Below, one piece after another: positions 10,372-18,623 of a stretch of 53,550 bases of DNA (position 1 is the first letter of the stretch; each line of letters opens with the position of its first letter). Position numbers and translations under genes: made by a program. Where the stretch lies: NCBI GenBank assembly GCA_002401685.1, contig NVTU01000013.1, positions 2,236 through 55,785 on the forward strand, written 5' to 3'. The notes under the pieces were generated by a model. It was given only the letters and a program-made list of their open reading frames with translations. It searched no databases and was not told the origin of the DNA. The stretch is from Kordiimonadales bacterium. Its GTDB lineage: Bacteria > Pseudomonadota > Alphaproteobacteria > Sphingomonadales > Kordiimonadaceae.

Positions 10372-11337
10372 ATGCAGTCAGAACTCGAATTCGCCGTCAC
10401 ATGGCTAAAAGATAAAAAAAATATCGTAATTGCCGTTGTAGCCTCCACTTGGGGCTCTGCGCCGCGCCCTGTGGGCAGTATGATGGTAATTAATAGCGAG
10501 GGCCATTTCGAAGGATCGGTCTCTGGGGGCTGCGTTGAAGGCAGCATTGTCGCTGAAGCAACCGCACTGCTTTCCAGCCCCGGCCATAAGGTACTAACCT
10601 TCGCAGTCGGGAACGATGATGCGTGGCAGGTCGGCCTTGCCTGCGGCGGTACAATCGAAATCCACCTTTATAGCCTCTCGCCTGACGCTTTTCCTGCGAT
10701 CGAAGCCGCGCTTCATGCTCATAAAACACGCCAAACCGGCGCTCTTACGGTTTCAAACGGGGGCGAAAGCGTGACATTCACCGCAACAACAACAACAACA
10801 AGCGATCCAGCAGCGACGGGCACCATTACCCATGAATTTGGCGCAGAATGTATGGTCCTGCCCATTGCGCCCAACCTAAAGCTCGTCATTATTGGCGCTG
10901 TCCATATCGCACAAGCCCTTGCACCAATGGCAACAGTGTGCGGGTTCGACGTTACAGTTGTTGATCCGCGAGAGCTATTCCTCGGCGAGCGTGTTTTCGG
11001 CGATGCCGAGCGTATTCATGATTGGCCGGACGAATATCTGGCGGCGCACCCGCTTGATGCCAGCTCCGCCCTCGTCACCCTTACGCATGACCCTAAAATA
11101 GACGAAGCCGCGCTAAAAGCCGGCCTTAAAAGCGATTGTTTTTACATCGGCGCACTAGGCAGCAAGAAAACACAACAATCACGGATCGATAGGCTTTCCC
11201 CCTATTTCACACAAGAACAACTTGGCCGCATCCACGGGCCGGTTGGCTTATCCATTGGGGCAAAGTCACCCGCGGAAATCGCCGTATCCATTATGGCAGA
11301 GCTAACAGAAACAAGGCGACACCGCGATGCTCTTTGA
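10372..11337 (+). CDS. XdhC/CoxI-family molybdoenzyme maturation protein
   Basis: A 321-residue cytosolic protein. The N-terminal XdhC/CoxI domain has GSAPRPVGSMMVI, GSVSGGCVEG (48-57) and LACGGTIEIHL. The C-terminal Rossmann domain begins LKLVIIGAVHIAQAL and continues through VTVVDPRELF to YIGALGSKKT. XdhC proteins bind molybdenum cofactor, assist its sulfuration and insert it into xanthine-dehydrogenase/CO-dehydrogenase-type enzymes. It overlaps the next gene by 11 bp. No molybdoenzyme structural gene is present in the window, so its client is unknown. Confidence 0.92.
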   Translation: MQSELEFAVTWLKDKKNIVIAVVASTWGSAPRPVGSMMVINSEGHFEGSVSGGCVEGSIVAEATALLSSPGHKVLTFAVGNDDAWQVGLACGGTIEIHLYSLSPDAFPAIEAALHAHKTRQTGALTVSNGGESVTFTATTTTTSDPAATGTITHEFGAECMVLPIAPNLKLVIIGAVHIAQALAPMATVCGFDVTVVDPRELFLGERVFGDAERIHDWPDEYLAAHPLDASSALVTLTHDPKIDEAALKAGLKSDCFYIGALGSKKTQQSRIDRLSPYFTQEQLGRIHGPVGLSIGAKSPAEIAVSIMAELTETRRHRDAL

Positions 11338-12922
11338 GGAAATCAGCACCAGGGAGGCAATTGGCTGGAAACTGGCGCACAGCGTAATGCTTGCAGGAAA
11401 GCGCATAGCTAAAGGCACTCTTATTGACCCGACACTGGCGGATACCATGGTCGCACATCAGATCGATCGCGTTTCAGCCTTCAGGCTTGAGGACGGTGAC
11501 CTATGCGAAAATACGACCGCTGAATTAATAGCCGAAGCGCTAACAGGCATTGGCCTAAGGACTGCAAAACCGACACATGGACGCTGTAATTTACATGCCC
11601 TGCATGACGGTGTTTTCATAGCGGACGAAGCGGCCTCAGCCTTCGAGGATATCGATCCATCGGTAGCCATTGCTACAATACGGAACGGCACTAGAGTTAC
11701 AGCTGGGAAGCTTATCGCGACGGTTAAAATCATACCCTACGCTGTAGAAGAACGGCTAGCCAAGGGCATTACCAAGCAACTTGAAAAACTAGAGGTCCAT
11801 GGTTTTAAACCCTTTTCTGCTGCCATTATCTCCTCTGGCGGGGCGACCAACAGTAAGCTTGTCGAAGCGACAAAATCACGGCTTTCATCCCTCGGCACCT
11901 CAAGCCCTGTGACCGTCGATTGTGCCCATACTGTCACCGCGGTAAAAACTGCGCTTTTATCGCAGGCAGACAGCGACTGTGACCTTATTTTGCTGACAGG
12001 CATCTCTGCGATCAGCGACATAAGAGATGTTATTCCTGCCGCACTTAAAGCAGCAGGCGGCTCCGTCACGCACTTGGGCATGCCCGTAGACCCTGGCAAC
12101 CTTCTGATGCTGGGCACGCTTGCAGGTAAAACAGCTATCGGCATACCCCGATGCGCGGCATCGCCGATGCTCAATGGCTTTGATTGGGTGCTGGAACGGT
12201 TTGCAGCTAGGCTTCCAATCGATAGCCGTGCGCTCCAAAAAATGGCGATCGGCGGTTTATTGAAAGAGGTTACTGAGCGCCCAGAGCCGAGGTCGCCCAC
12301 TGCCAGACCTGCCAGCCACTTAACAGCAGCTATTGTATTGGCCGCTGGTAAATCGAGCAGGTCCGGGCAGTCCCATAAATTACTGTCCCGCATAGGCAAC
12401 GCCACTGTAATCGAAAAAACATTGAGCAGCCTTGCCTCGGCCGGTATCCCCTCCCCCTTAGTAATCACCGGCCACCGCGCCGACGAAATCGCGGCAGCCA
12501 TAGCGTCTCCGGATGTCAGATTGATCCAGAACCCAAACTATGCGAGCGGGATGGCGTCCAGCCTTTCCGCAGGCGTTGGTGCGTTAGAGGACGATATCGC
12601 ACAGTGTTTCATTTGCCTTGGCGACATGCCTTTCGTCCGGGCAGAGACATTCGCAGCCTTATCAAAGTCAGCAGCAAATATTTCAGAGGCTGAGATTTTT
12701 ATTCCCACCTTTAACGGCAAGCGCGGCAACCCGGTTTTGTGGCGGCACACCCAGTTCGCCAAGTTACGATCCGTTACAGGGGACAAAGGCGGCAGAGTGC
12801 TTATTAGAGACCAAGACTTTATTGTTATAGAGGTGCCCGTTGATGACCCGGGCATCCTCATCGACCTCGACACACCCGAGGCTCTAAAGCAATTCGGAAT
12901 AACGCCAGAGAAGACTCTTTAA
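11327..12922 (+). CDS. Molybdopterin-binding / MobA-like nucleotidyltransferase fusion
   Basis: A 531-residue two-domain protein. The N-terminal part (about 1-320) resembles the MoeA/MogA-type molybdopterin-binding region, with AAIISSGGATNSK and the LILLTGISAISD stretch. The C-terminal part (about 335-525) is a MocA/MobA-like nucleotidyltransferase with LAAGKSSRSG, FICLGDMPFV and GKRGNPVLW. The expected role is molybdenum-cofactor cytidylylation or insertion for xanthine-oxidase-family enzymes. Coupled to the XdhC-like gene by an 11-bp overlap, which supports a shared pathway. Such fusions are known in alphaproteobacteria; the exact nucleotide is not visible. Confidence 0.88.
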   Translation: MLFEEISTREAIGWKLAHSVMLAGKRIAKGTLIDPTLADTMVAHQIDRVSAFRLEDGDLCENTTAELIAEALTGIGLRTAKPTHGRCNLHALHDGVFIADEAASAFEDIDPSVAIATIRNGTRVTAGKLIATVKIIPYAVEERLAKGITKQLEKLEVHGFKPFSAAIISSGGATNSKLVEATKSRLSSLGTSSPVTVDCAHTVTAVKTALLSQADSDCDLILLTGISAISDIRDVIPAALKAAGGSVTHLGMPVDPGNLLMLGTLAGKTAIGIPRCAASPMLNGFDWVLERFAARLPIDSRALQKMAIGGLLKEVTERPEPRSPTARPASHLTAAIVLAAGKSSRSGQSHKLLSRIGNATVIEKTLSSLASAGIPSPLVITGHRADEIAAAIASPDVRLIQNPNYASGMASSLSAGVGALEDDIAQCFICLGDMPFVRAETFAALSKSAANISEAEIFIPTFNGKRGNPVLWRHTQFAKLRSVTGDKGGRVLIRDQDFIVIEVPVDDPGILIDLDTPEALKQFGITPEKTL

Positions 12923-13002
12923 GATGCGGTAGCGGCGGAGCCGGCATGAAAAGCGCTTTGCGTCTTCAACTTACACGGCATTCAAGAGGGTTACCCCAAA
13001 CA

Positions 13003-14736
13003 TTAGCCAGCAGGCACATTTACGGGGAAACGGATATTGAAGCATGCGCCGCCACCATCCGAATCAGATAATTCAATGCTACCTTTCAGCTTCTGGTAGA
13101 CCGTATTGTAAACGATATTCAGCCCCAATCCCGAGCCTCCCTCTCCCCGTGCCGTGGTAAAGAAGGGGTCAAAGACTTTATCGCGAATGTCATTTGGAAT
13201 ACCGACGCCATTATCTACTAGCGTCATATAGATAAAATCCCGCTGCTGGTTTACCGAGATGTTTACACTTTTGTCGGCCTGTGTTTCGCGCCCTTTAAAC
13301 CCGTGTATAACTGAATTCATAATCAGGTTTGTTAAGATATGAGCTAAATCACCGGGGATTGTTTTAATTTTAACATCAGGCTTGCAACTAAGGCTAACCG
13401 CCACCGATTTCATACGGAGTGTTGGCTTTAGGTTGTCAATAATCTCACTAAGATAGGTGCCTAAATCGAGTTCCCTCCGGTCGCCCACTGCCTGATCAAC
13501 GGCAACCATCCGAAAGCTTTGAATAAGCGTTGCAGCACGTTCTAGATTACGTTGTATTACGGCCGATGCTTCATCGCCCAGCGCAAGGAAGCTTTCCAAC
13601 CCTGTTTTACTGATTGCCCCGCTTTTCAATTGCTGGTCAAGACGCTCAAAGTCGGCACCCAACTCAGTTATTGTTGTAAGGGCAACGCCCAGAGGCGTGT
13701 TGATTTCGTGCGCCACACCCGCAACCAAACCTCCTAGAGAGGCCAATTTTGCCGAACGAACCAGTTCACTTTGAGTCTTCTTAAGAGTTTCAAGGGTGTT
13801 TTCCAGCTCTTTGGTGCGAGCCTGAACCCGTACATCCAGCAGCTCATTAAAGCTCCTCAACCCTTCCTCAGCAACGTTGCGATCATGGGTATCAAGCGTG
13901 CGAATAACCAAATCAGACATGTAACGAATGAAGGAAATTTGCTCTTCTGTTTGCATCGAAATGCTTTGCGCAGAGGAAACAAACAAGGCACCGATGGTGC
14001 GCGTACCACGGGCGATCGGAAACACCAAATGGGCCTGTTTGTCATTTTCCCATATGCCGTTTTCAGTAAGGCCTTCCCTGCTGTCGCCTTCGGGAGGATC
14101 GCCAGAGGTGACAAATCGCCCTGCGGCTAGTGCTTCAAAGAGGCCGGCACAAGATGCTTTCTCAATCTTGCTATCTTCAACGATCGCCTTGCCATCGGTT
14201 CGGTATCCTTCCTGAACATGCAAAGCGGACCCGTCCACGTTCAAGAGCCAAACCTCAAATCTCAACACTCCTAAAGCCCAACAGCTAACTTCTGCTATGC
14301 GTCTGAATGCAATAGCCTTATCCCCGTCTTCAAAAGCCTTATCAACAGAAAGGCGTTCGAGCGCGATTTGCAGACGCGCAATATTACGGCGCTGCAATAC
14401 GAGGCCAGTGACGTCTCGAACTAATGTCATCATGCCGCCATCCGGCAGTGAAACATCATCAAACGTACAAAAACTTCCAAGCGTCACTTCAAGGCAGTTT
14501 TCGCGGGCCAATTCATTTTGTTCTTCCAGGTTTTCTCCGTCAAGTTCCGCCCTAAGCCTAGTCAGTTGGCAGGCATTGCCTATAAGGGACGCCCATACCT
14601 GTTCGCTTCGCTGGCCAGCCTTCAATAATCCTGCAAAAGCCGGCAGTATTTCTGAAAACTCAGGACTATAAAAAGTGAGTTGATGGTTCTTATCGTACAG
14701 CAAGTAAGCAAGAGCGCTATTCTTCAAGTTTCTCAC
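13003..14736 (-). CDS. Sensor histidine kinase (PAS-like, GAF-like, HisKA, HATPase)
   Basis: A 577-residue soluble kinase without clear membrane segments. An N-terminal PAS-like region (about 1-115, starting LAYLLYDKNHQLTFYSPEF) is followed by a GAF-like region (about 130-280), a coiled coil (about 290-330) and the phosphorylation helix LASLGGLVAGVAHEINTPLG (H343). The ATP-binding domain has N box NLIMNSVIHGF, G1 DNGVGIP and the FFTTARGEGGSGLGL lid. It starts with GTG at 14736, preceded by AGGGGATAATAG. It lies 26 bp after the HD-GYP response regulator on the same strand, so the two are a likely cognate pair. The signal is unknown. Confidence 0.94.
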   Translation of the reverse strand: MRNLKNSALAYLLYDKNHQLTFYSPEFSEILPAFAGLLKAGQRSEQVWASLIGNACQLTRLRAELDGENLEEQNELARENCLEVTLGSFCTFDDVSLPDGGMMTLVRDVTGLVLQRRNIARLQIALERLSVDKAFEDGDKAIAFRRIAEVSCWALGVLRFEVWLLNVDGSALHVQEGYRTDGKAIVEDSKIEKASCAGLFEALAAGRFVTSGDPPEGDSREGLTENGIWENDKQAHLVFPIARGTRTIGALFVSSAQSISMQTEEQISFIRYMSDLVIRTLDTHDRNVAEEGLRSFNELLDVRVQARTKELENTLETLKKTQSELVRSAKLASLGGLVAGVAHEINTPLGVALTTITELGADFERLDQQLKSGAISKTGLESFLALGDEASAVIQRNLERAATLIQSFRMVAVDQAVGDRRELDLGTYLSEIIDNLKPTLRMKSVAVSLSCKPDVKIKTIPGDLAHILTNLIMNSVIHGFKGRETQADKSVNISVNQQRDFIYMTLVDNGVGIPNDIRDKVFDPFFTTARGEGGSGLGLNIVYNTVYQKLKGSIELSDSDGGGACFNIRFPVNVPAG

Positions 14737-14762
14737 CTATTATCCCCTGGCCAACACTGTGA

Positions 14763-16331
14763 TCAGGTCACGGCAGGCGCGTCAGCATAACGCTCGCAGA
14801 TATTTCGCACCGTATCTAAGTTCGCAAAGAGTGCATCCACGATTGCGGGTTCAAACTGCTTGCCACTTTCCCTCTTCAATAGATCGAGCACATCTTGCTG
14901 TGGCCAGGGTTTTTTGTAACAGCGGGCCGACGACAGGGCATCAAATACGTCGGCAACAGCTGTAATACGAGCTTCCAATTGAATCTCGGTCCCCTTCAGG
15001 CCTTGGGGATACCCTTTACCATTCCATTTCTCGTGATGCTGGTGCGCTATAGCTGCGCCAATCTGAAGAACAATTCTCTTACTATCTTTAAGGATATTGC
15101 TGCCCAACTCAGCATGGCCGCGCATGATGACCATCTCGTCATCGTCAAGGCGGCCAGGTTTGTTCAAAATGGCGTCTGGGATCCCTACTTTTCCGATATC
15201 ATGGAGGGGTGAAGCCATGCGTAATATTTCTGCCCGCTCTTCATCCATGCCCATATAGAGCGCAATTAATTTTGATATCTCTGCGACGCGTTTCACATGG
15301 TTTCCGGTCTCTAGGCTTCGTGTTTCAACCGCGCCAGAAAGTCGGTAAACCACTTCGCGCTGCGTATCGGCCAACGCCTCTCGCAAATACAAATTCTCTA
15401 CCGCAATCAATACATTGCGAATGAATATATCAATCAGCTGGGTATCGATAACACTAGGCACACCCGTCGCATCAAGGAAAATAATACTGGCACGGTCCGT
15501 GTCGCTAATGACAACGCCCACATAGCCTTCCTCAGTCCAATGCCCGTATTCGCCTCTGCCCGTGGTCAGCGCGGCATTGATAAAATCCATAATTGCATCG
15601 GGGAAATTCCGGCCCACACTCTCGCCTATGTGATCTTCAAAGCGGCCCGTGCCCGCGACAAGGACAAACCCGTCTTTTTCCTGAGTGGCAGCGGCGGCAT
15701 CCCCAATTGTGAAGGCCACATCACGCCCGCCGGTTACCAAGGCCGAAACTTGTTCCAGCACACCGTCCGCAAAATTCGCGATAAATTTTTGCTTGAAGAT
15801 ATGCGCCGAGCTTTCGATAACACGCTTTAGTCCCCTGCGGCTGGCCTCAAGCGCTTTGATATCGCGGTAGCAACGCAAGCCGGAATATGTCACCGAGAAC
15901 AGCTGGTTCGCAGTCAGGTCATTTTTTTCCTTATAATAATCAATATCATAGCGAACGATTACATCACGCTCAGGTGCTTGCCCCGGCTGACCTGTACGTA
16001 GTACAATGCGTATATTTTTATAGGCAAGCTCGTTGCGGATATATTCTACAAGCTTTAACCCAGCGTCTTCGCTTTCCATCACCACATCAAGAAAGACAAG
16101 AGCGAAATCAGGCTCAGCCATAAGTTTTGACCGGGCTTCCCCTCCGGATTCAGCTGACGTAAACGCCAACGGCCTATCGTCAAAATGGAAGCCCTTCAGC
16201 GCAAATTTTGTGGCAAAATGAATATCCGGTTCATCGTCGACGATTAGTATTTTCCATGGATACGCCTTAGAAGCGGGGTCTTGAGAAACAACTAATTCAT
16301 CAGTATCTGCGAATAACAGCTCATCACTCAT
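14763..16331 (-). CDS. Response regulator with DUF3369 and HD-GYP output domain
   Basis: A 522-residue regulator. The receiver domain (about 25-140) has ILIVDDEPDIHFATK, phosphoacceptor D82 in FLDVVM and switch K134. The middle region (about 160-320) matches the DUF3369 type, and an HD-GYP phosphodiesterase domain follows (about 330-505) with PLHDIGKVGIPD (HD at 377-378), HQHHEKWNGKGYP and VADVFDAL. HD-GYP enzymes hydrolyse cyclic di-GMP, and all core metal ligands appear intact. ATG 16331 is preferred over TTG 16343. First gene of a two-gene operon with the histidine kinase. Probable role: signal-controlled lowering of c-di-GMP. Confidence 0.94.
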   Translation of the reverse strand: MSDELLFADTDELVVSQDPASKAYPWKILIVDDEPDIHFATKFALKGFHFDDRPLAFTSAESGGEARSKLMAEPDFALVFLDVVMESEDAGLKLVEYIRNELAYKNIRIVLRTGQPGQAPERDVIVRYDIDYYKEKNDLTANQLFSVTYSGLRCYRDIKALEASRRGLKRVIESSAHIFKQKFIANFADGVLEQVSALVTGGRDVAFTIGDAAAATQEKDGFVLVAGTGRFEDHIGESVGRNFPDAIMDFINAALTTGRGEYGHWTEEGYVGVVISDTDRASIIFLDATGVPSVIDTQLIDIFIRNVLIAVENLYLREALADTQREVVYRLSGAVETRSLETGNHVKRVAEISKLIALYMGMDEERAEILRMASPLHDIGKVGIPDAILNKPGRLDDDEMVIMRGHAELGSNILKDSKRIVLQIGAAIAHQHHEKWNGKGYPQGLKGTEIQLEARITAVADVFDALSSARCYKKPWPQQDVLDLLKRESGKQFEPAIVDALFANLDTVRNICERYADAPAVT

Positions 16332-16580
16332 GGCAAAATCCAAAACGATGTTTTCGACTTACGCATTCTCTGCGGCAACATTCCCCCCGGAGACTCCATG
16401 TTACCATAAAAACCTAATAAATGATTTAGTTCAGCTGCATTCTGTCTTCGGCTTTGCCGCGCAGAATGAATTGTTTTTAAAAACCAGTGAGGCCGACTTT
16501 AGCGCGTCTAGTCAATTGGACAATAACGGGGGCCTGCTTCTCCTAAGGTCCGGTACACGCTATCGCAAGCTTAGGCGCCA
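16332..16580. other. Gap between recX and the HD-GYP operon with a hairpin
   Basis: 249 non-coding bases, the promoter region for the HD-GYP/kinase operon. It includes an inverted repeat CATTCTG (16438-16444) / CAGAATG (16462-16468) with an inner CGGC-TTT-GCCG stem. No T run follows on the minus strand, so it could be a weak terminator for recX or an attenuator rather than a clear intrinsic terminator. Confidence 0.35.
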
Positions 16581-17156
16581 TTAATTCAGCAAACTGAGGA
16601 TTTCTTCTTCGCTGCTAGCCAGTATTTGCTCCACCATACGGTACGGGAAACCGGCGCGCAGCATGGCAGCCTTTTCTTTCTCGGCTTTGCCCTCCACGGC
16701 ACCAACGCGGCGGTAAGGGCCAAAGCGGCGGCGGCGGACATAGGCTGCGGCGGCGACAAGATTAAGGTCTTTATCCGGATCATCCGTCGCACTTGTCATC
16801 AGGTCTGCAACTATATCCTCAGGCACGCCTTTATAGACGAGGTCTTGGCTGATCACCCGGAGTGGTTTGCCTTTGCGCAACAGCGCTGCAAAGCGCTGCT
16901 TGGCATAATTGACATCATCAACATAGCCGTACTCCACACATTTATCAGCGACGGCCTCGATCCAGCCAAGTTGCTCGCCCGTGGGTGCGCCGCCGTCTTC
17001 ATTGCGACGCCGCACTTTGCGATCAAGCACGCGTTTCAGATTTTCCTTACTGCTATTGAAGCGACCAAGATAATGCAGTGCGGCCCGGTCTAGGTATCCT
17101 TCAGTGACTGGCCGGACCTTGCGGTCGTAGGGTTTATTTGTCTTCTTGGCCTGCAC
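16581..17156 (-). CDS. recX: RecX family regulatory protein
   Basis: A 191-residue protein with three-helix RecX repeats: ALHYLGRFNSSKENLKRVL, then GYVDDVNYAKQRFAALLRKGKPLRVISQDL, then a C-terminal repeat ending MLRAGFPYRMVEQIL. The FNSSKENLKRVL and KGVPEDIV motifs are typical. RecX binds RecA filaments and modulates recombination. Here it is not next to recA but directly follows the aminotransferase-like gene, its GTG start lying immediately after that gene's TGA. This arrangement (class V aminotransferase then recX) suggests a shared transcript. Confidence 0.88.
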   Translation of the reverse strand: MQAKKTNKPYDRKVRPVTEGYLDRAALHYLGRFNSSKENLKRVLDRKVRRRNEDGGAPTGEQLGWIEAVADKCVEYGYVDDVNYAKQRFAALLRKGKPLRVISQDLVYKGVPEDIVADLMTSATDDPDKDLNLVAAAAYVRRRRFGPYRRVGAVEGKAEKEKAAMLRAGFPYRMVEQILASSEEEILSLLN

Positions 17157-18353
17157 TCACAAAGCCTCAAGCGCCGTCAGAAATCGGTCAAGCTCGTTGG
17201 TACTATTATAATAGTGCGGGGAAATCCGAACCGCGTCTTCAATGCCCCGCGCCCCGAGGTCCAGTCGGGTATGAAAGATCCCTGCAACTTGCACCGCGAT
17301 GCCTTGCTTTTCTAACGCGGTTTTAATTTCAATTGGCTTAAAGCCATGTTTGTTGAAAGTAATAATCCCTGCCCGGGCATCGGCCTGGCAAGTAGGTATA
17401 ACACCGGGAACATCCCTTAGACCCGCGCGCAGATGATCTGAAAGCACGCGCACTTGCCCGGTCATTTTCTCAACGCCTTGTTCAAGAAAGTAATCAATAG
17501 CTGCTCCGAAACCCATCTGGTTGACGCAGGAGCGTTCCCACGCCTCAAACACACCAGCGTCTTCCCGCATACTATAGGTGTTATCGCCAGTCCAAGTGGC
17601 GGCCTGATTGGTCAGCACCACAGGATCAATAGAACGGCGCGCCTTTTCAGTGATATAAAGAAAACCAATACCCCGTGGGCCACGAAGGAACTTGCGGCTG
17701 GTGCCCGTCGCCATATCGCAGCCAATTGCTTCAAAATTCACTGGCAATTGGCCGACCGCCTGGCAGGCATCAAGCAGGTAAAGAACGTCTTTGGCCTTAG
17801 CTATCTTACCAATTTCTTCCACAGGCAGAACCTGGCCGCTGGAACTCGGCACTTGAGTTACCGCGATCACTTTGGTCCGGCTATCAACCAATTCATCCAG
17901 TTGTGCCAAATCAAGCGTCCCGTCCTCGCCCGCACGGGCCACTCGAATTTCGATACCGTCCCGTTTCGCGCGCTGAAGAAACGCCACATAATTCGCACAA
18001 TACTCGGTGTAGGCGGTGACAATATTGTCCCCTGGCTGCATTAAAATACTGTAAAAAGTTTTCGTCCAAGCATCAACGGCGCTGCTGGTGATGGCATAGT
18101 CAGTGGTTTTTCCGCCTAATAAAGACGCTAGCGACGCATACACGCGCGCAAGACCTTCTGACTGTTGCTCCTGCGCAACATATCCCCCGTACTGAATTTC
18201 AAGATCGAAATATCGTTGCTGAGCCTCAATTACAGCGCGCGGCATCAATGCAGACCCACAGTTATCAAGGTGAACGCGCGCGGAAAGGCCCGGCGTATCG
18301 TCGCGCACGCGCATTAGGTCACTATCCGTGAAGTTTGCTGCCATATTCGTCAT
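17157..18353 (-). CDS. Class V aminotransferase / cysteine-desulfurase-like PLP enzyme
   Basis: A 398-residue fold-type I PLP enzyme. It starts with the substrate strand VHLDNCGSALMP and has the TSSAVDAWTKTFYS cofactor-phosphate region, the YLLDACQAVGQLPV Asp motif and the Schiff-base lysine in GTSRKFLRGPRGIGFLYI. The family includes cysteine desulfurases, isopenicillin-N-epimerase-like proteins and others. There is no obvious active-site cysteine loop of IscS/SufS type, so I do not assign a reaction. Transcribed divergently from the sphingolipid operon and followed without a gap by recX. Confidence 0.85.
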   Translation of the reverse strand: MTNMAANFTDSDLMRVRDDTPGLSARVHLDNCGSALMPRAVIEAQQRYFDLEIQYGGYVAQEQQSEGLARVYASLASLLGGKTTDYAITSSAVDAWTKTFYSILMQPGDNIVTAYTEYCANYVAFLQRAKRDGIEIRVARAGEDGTLDLAQLDELVDSRTKVIAVTQVPSSSGQVLPVEEIGKIAKAKDVLYLLDACQAVGQLPVNFEAIGCDMATGTSRKFLRGPRGIGFLYITEKARRSIDPVVLTNQAATWTGDNTYSMREDAGVFEAWERSCVNQMGFGAAIDYFLEQGVEKMTGQVRVLSDHLRAGLRDVPGVIPTCQADARAGIITFNKHGFKPIEIKTALEKQGIAVQVAGIFHTRLDLGARGIEDAVRISPHYYNSTNELDRFLTALEAL

Positions 18354-18623
18354 TTTTTAGCCGTAATCCTCTCTTAATTCCACGCTACGGTTCGCATCTG
18401 GATTAGAATTAACTTGCGCTATTTAGCGACAAATTGTAATTCAGCCTTAACGCTCGGACGCGATTGTTATAGCGAATGAACGAGCTAAAAAGAATTGAGG
18501 CAAGTAAAAAAATATGGCCTCTTCAATTAGCTCTGTTATAAAGTAAGTTTTTGGGCCTAAGACATAATTAAGGCTCGGGCTTGTTGTTTTTAGATACTCT
18601 CGCTACTGTAACGCGAGAAGCAA
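18354..18623. promoter_or_regulatory. Divergent promoter region of the sphingolipid operon
   Basis: 270 AT-rich bases between the aminotransferase-like gene (minus) and the acyl ligase (plus). A 6-bp hairpin, TCTCGC (18598-18603) with GCGAGA (18613-18618), contains the purine-rich GAGAAG that would serve as Shine-Dalgarno for the TTG start at 18624. I cannot place promoter boxes confidently. Confidence 0.4.

Noticed and set aside
11737-12501. 254-codon minus-strand frame
   Set aside because: Antisense shadow of the molybdopterin/MobA-like fusion.
17454-18044. 196-codon plus-strand frame
   Set aside because: Antisense shadow of the class V aminotransferase-like gene.
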